Shown here: piece after piece, positions 46,512 to 47,593 of the stretch
How positions within the stretch are numbered: position 1 is the stretch's first letter
How the letters are laid out: the number at the start of each line of letters is the position of its first letter
DNA from: a virus
Length of the DNA: 47,593 bases
IMG/VR virus record: IMGVR_UViG_3300037502_000623
Span: 1-47,593 of that record
Direction: 5' to 3' (one strand)
Translations under genes and position numbers: made by a program
The notes under the pieces: generated by a model
Database searches by the model: none
What the model was told of the DNA's origin: nothing
What the model saw: only the letters and a program-made list of their open reading frames with translations

Positions 46512-46529
46512 AGACCGTACAACACGCCA

Positions 46530-46553
46530 CAATTTCATACGCGTATGAAATTG
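46530..46553. repeat. palindrome P3
   Basis: Arms CAATTTCATAC and GTATGAAATTG around GC: a 24-base perfect palindrome, the CAATTT flavour with a two-base centre instead of one. Confidence 0.9.
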
Positions 46554-46612
46554 ATAACACCAAGTTATCGGGGATAAAATTTTCATCGCGTGAGGGAACG
46601 AACCGTACCAAC

Positions 46613-46635
46613 CAATTTCATACCGTATGAAATTG
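46613..46635. repeat. palindrome P4
   Basis: Arms CAATTTCATAC and GTATGAAATTG around one C, 82 bp to the right of P3. An ATG of an unconvincing plus-strand frame lies within the right arm. Confidence 0.9.
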
Positions 46636-46728
46636 CGGAACCTAACCGATCGAGGTAAAGCCTATGCCAAGTTGCGCCAAGTTGTACCAGACCATACGGA
46701 CTTAGAAGTGATGGTTGGTGATAAAACG

Positions 46729-46770
46729 GTTAAGGTCGTAAAATTCACACTTTTCCACCCCCTCGGAAAA
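46729..46770. repeat. long inverted repeat, left arm
   Basis: Bases 46729-46757 match the reverse complement of 47051-47079 at 28 of 29 positions. The last part forms its own small hairpin TTTTCC - 8 bases - GGAAAA (46751-46770). Contains the word CGTAAAATTCACACTTTTCC. Confidence 0.85.
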
Positions 46771-46809
46771 ATAGGCACGGTCTTACAGATCAAGCACTTG
46801 CGAGAGTTG

Positions 46810-47035
46810 GCACGGCTATTATTCTTAATTTCTTTAATAAATATATATATAACCCCCCTGAGCCCCCCGGATCTACCCGTTTTACCCCCTAAAACAACAC
46901 ACCAAAACAAACTTTTTCTATGTTGGGGAATTCGTGTTTTTCCCTCTCATTTTGCTGTTCTCACTTAAAAATCACGGAAATTAGGAATAATAGACCTGTC
47001 CCCAATTTTATCTCCTTGATTTCATTACGCTTTTA
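46810..47035. other. AT-rich stretch between the inverted-repeat arms, possible unwinding element
   Basis: It includes TTATTCTTAATTTCTTTAAT followed by an alternating AT run, and further A/T-rich runs near 46890-47035. This is by far the most AT-rich part of the window. Lying between the inverted-repeat arms and near the palindromes it has the make-up of a replication origin; no DnaA box array was found by eye. Confidence 0.4.
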
Positions 47036-47036
47036 C

Positions 47037-47079
47037 TTTTTCCGCCCCTCTGGAAAAGTGTGAATTTTACGCCCTTAAC
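47037..47079. repeat. long inverted repeat, right arm
   Basis: Reverse complement of the left arm, with a hairpin TTTTTCC - 8 bases - GGAAAA (47037-47057). The loop keeps the same direction (CCCCTC) on the plus strand in both arms although the flanks are inverted, so the loop is not simply part of one large inverted repeat. Confidence 0.85.
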
Positions 47080-47125
47080 TTTTTCGTACCCTTTCATAAC
47101 GCCCCATAACTCCACATCACAGGAC

Positions 47126-47154
47126 TTGACAAACCCGTATTCGTATGCTATACT
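47126..47154 (+). promoter_or_regulatory. strong sigma70 promoter, rightward
   Basis: TTGACA (47126-47131), 17 bases, TATACT (47149-47154): full consensus -35, five of six bases at -10, and ideal spacing. Transcription would start near 47161 and run off the right edge, presumably into the early genes. Confidence 0.85.
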
Positions 47155-47170
47155 TACTGCGTAGCAGTAA
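47154..47170 (+). promoter_or_regulatory. operator-like inverted repeat at the promoter start site
   Basis: TTACTGC - GTA - GCAGTAA, 7-bp perfect arms, placed over the expected transcription start. It may be a repressor operator or an early-transcript hairpin. Confidence 0.6.
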
Positions 47171-47171
47171 T

Positions 47172-47185
47172 CGTTCTTTAACAAG
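47172..47185 (+). promoter_or_regulatory. boxA-like antitermination element
   Basis: CGTTCTTTAACAAG closely matches the boxA of ribosomal RNA leaders (TGCTCTTTAACAA), sitting about 11 bases after the predicted start of the strong promoter, as in rrn leaders. A host Nus complex could load here. No boxB hairpin and no N-like gene can be pointed out. Confidence 0.5.
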
Positions 47186-47203
47186 TTAGTAGTGCCAGTG
47201 TTC

Positions 47204-47227
47204 CGCGCTCCCGCGCTCCCGCGCTCC
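47204..47227 (+). repeat. triplicate CGCGCTCC repeat
   Basis: Three successive copies of an 8-base unit (CGCGCTCC), the last one followed by ACCCGG. It lies in the leader of the rightward transcript, just before palindrome P5. Confidence 0.75.
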
Positions 47228-47235
47228 ACCCGGCG

Positions 47236-47256
47236 AACTTCATACCGTATGAAGTT
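47236..47256. repeat. palindrome P5
   Basis: Arms AACTTCATAC and GTATGAAGTT around one C; the next pair is G/T and so breaks the symmetry. It is about 75 bases downstream of the strong promoter's start site, where a bound protein could block transcription. Confidence 0.85.
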
Positions 47257-47580
47257 TTCGCCCGTACATGGACGCTCCCGCGTCCGGGACACAAACACAC
47301 CCGCCGCTGCCCCATGGGTAGAAGCGCTAAGTCCCGAGCCACCCCGATGCGTCACAACGCACGGCGCGGTGAGGGTCTCCCTGCGTGAGAAGGCGTCCGG
47401 TAGCCAGCCCGGTGCATCGCATGGCGTCCCCTCGACGTTGTGCCACTACAACCCACTGCCAACCCCGGACAGTGCGATGCAAGCCAAGCAAACCAAAAAA
47501 TCAACTGAAGTACCGTGAGATGTTCCTCGCTGAAGGGCGCACACATCTCTGCGGGTGGATATGAGACGAAAGTCGGAGTT

Positions 47581-47593
47581 ATGAGAGCAAAGG
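47581..47593 (+). CDS. possible start of the first early gene (cut off)
   Basis: ATGAGAGCAAAGG at the last 13 bases, preceded by CGGAG with two bases between. The spacing is short for a ribosome site and only four codons are visible, so this is a weak suggestion. Confidence 0.2.

Larger units (their letters stand above)
46190..47593. other. structured noncoding right end
   Basis: 1.4 kb with no gene I can support. From left to right it holds two terminators, palindromes P1 and P2, a direct repeat pair, palindromes P3 and P4, an inverted repeat around an AT-rich stretch, a strong rightward promoter with hairpin and boxA-like element, GC-rich triplicate repeats, and palindrome P5. Base composition changes sharply, from GC-rich outside to AT-rich at about 46810-47035. 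Several frames of about 100 codons occur but are overlapped by the repeats and have poor starts. Confidence 0.7.

Noticed and set aside
46627-46968. Plus-strand frame of 113 codons containing VKFTLFHPLGKI
   Set aside because: It starts inside palindrome P4, crosses the inverted repeat and the AT-rich stretch, has no ribosome site, and its second half reads like random AT-rich sequence. The first 60 codons look somewhat protein-like, so a decayed gene is possible.
46301-47256. loxP-like or telomere-resolution sites
   Set aside because: The arms only share AACTTC-TA with loxP, there is no asymmetric 8-bp spacer, and no recombinase or protelomerase gene is visible.
47008-47355. Minus-strand frame of 115 codons containing VKFTLFQRGGK
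   Set aside because: It runs through the promoter, the boxA-like element, repeats and P5, and lacks a ribosome site. The likeness to the 46627 frame comes from the DNA inverted repeat.
47192-47518. Plus-strand frame of 108 codons downstream of the strong promoter
   Set aside because: Starts within the repeat-rich leader without a ribosome site; composition is that of GC-rich noncoding sequence.
1-47593. tRNA, integrase, attachment site, phage RNA polymerase
   Set aside because: Looked for and not seen in any frame or strand; the early region that could carry some of these is outside the window.

Overview
The window is a piece of a tailed double-stranded DNA phage (Caudoviricetes), most likely an uncultured podovirus-like phage of aquatic bacteria. 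The main evidence is a 42-kb run of about 47 tightly packed or overlapping minus-strand genes. It reads, in transcription order, small terminase, large terminase, portal, co-chaperonin-like protein, scaffold, capsid, adaptors, tail and fibre proteins, a lysis pair, and giant internal virion proteins. There is no integrase, repressor or tRNA in view. E. coli-type sigma70, LexA-box-like and boxA-like signals point to a proteobacterial (beta or gamma) host; this is inference.

Layout. 1-2704 (+): the end of a replication operon, with a 5'-truncated primase-helicase and one small gene, closed by a strong terminator at 2758-2784. 2783-45199 (-): the late operon, read right to left. It starts with packaging and capsid genes (45199-36735), with a terminator-like hairpin after the major capsid gene. 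It continues with many small virion proteins, lectin-like and repeat proteins (36592-28893), a cluster of tiny basic proteins and connector proteins (28890-24614), fibre and repeat-rich adhesin candidates (24612-18978), holin and endolysin (18635-17758), a tail nozzle protein, and internal or ejection proteins ending with a 2613-residue polyvalent protein.

45200-45682 is the divergent control region. It holds two LexA-box-like operators and G-runs. 45683-46189 (+) is a small unrecognised early gene followed by two terminators in series. 46190-47593 is 1.4 kb without a convincing gene but dense in structure. It has five good copies (plus one degenerate copy upstream) of a 21-24 bp palindrome with core TTCATAC-N-GTATGAA, a 27-bp direct repeat, a long inverted repeat flanking AT-rich DNA, and a consensus sigma70 promoter followed by a hairpin and a boxA-like element, firing rightward off the window.

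How it fits together. The rightward promoter at 47126 probably drives early and replication genes that lie beyond the right edge. If the genome is circular or circularly permuted, these would end with the primase at the left edge. The minus-strand late operon then supplies packaging, head, tail, lysis and ejection functions. The noncoding right end is the best candidate for an undescribed cis-acting system (origin, partition or master operator). Among the proteins, the most unusual are a hierarchical Trp/Gly repeat protein (20703-23579), the giant protein combining an L,D-transpeptidase-like domain with an HExxH motif, and a GroES-like protein inside the head operon. All family assignments are by reading the sequence; no database search was run.
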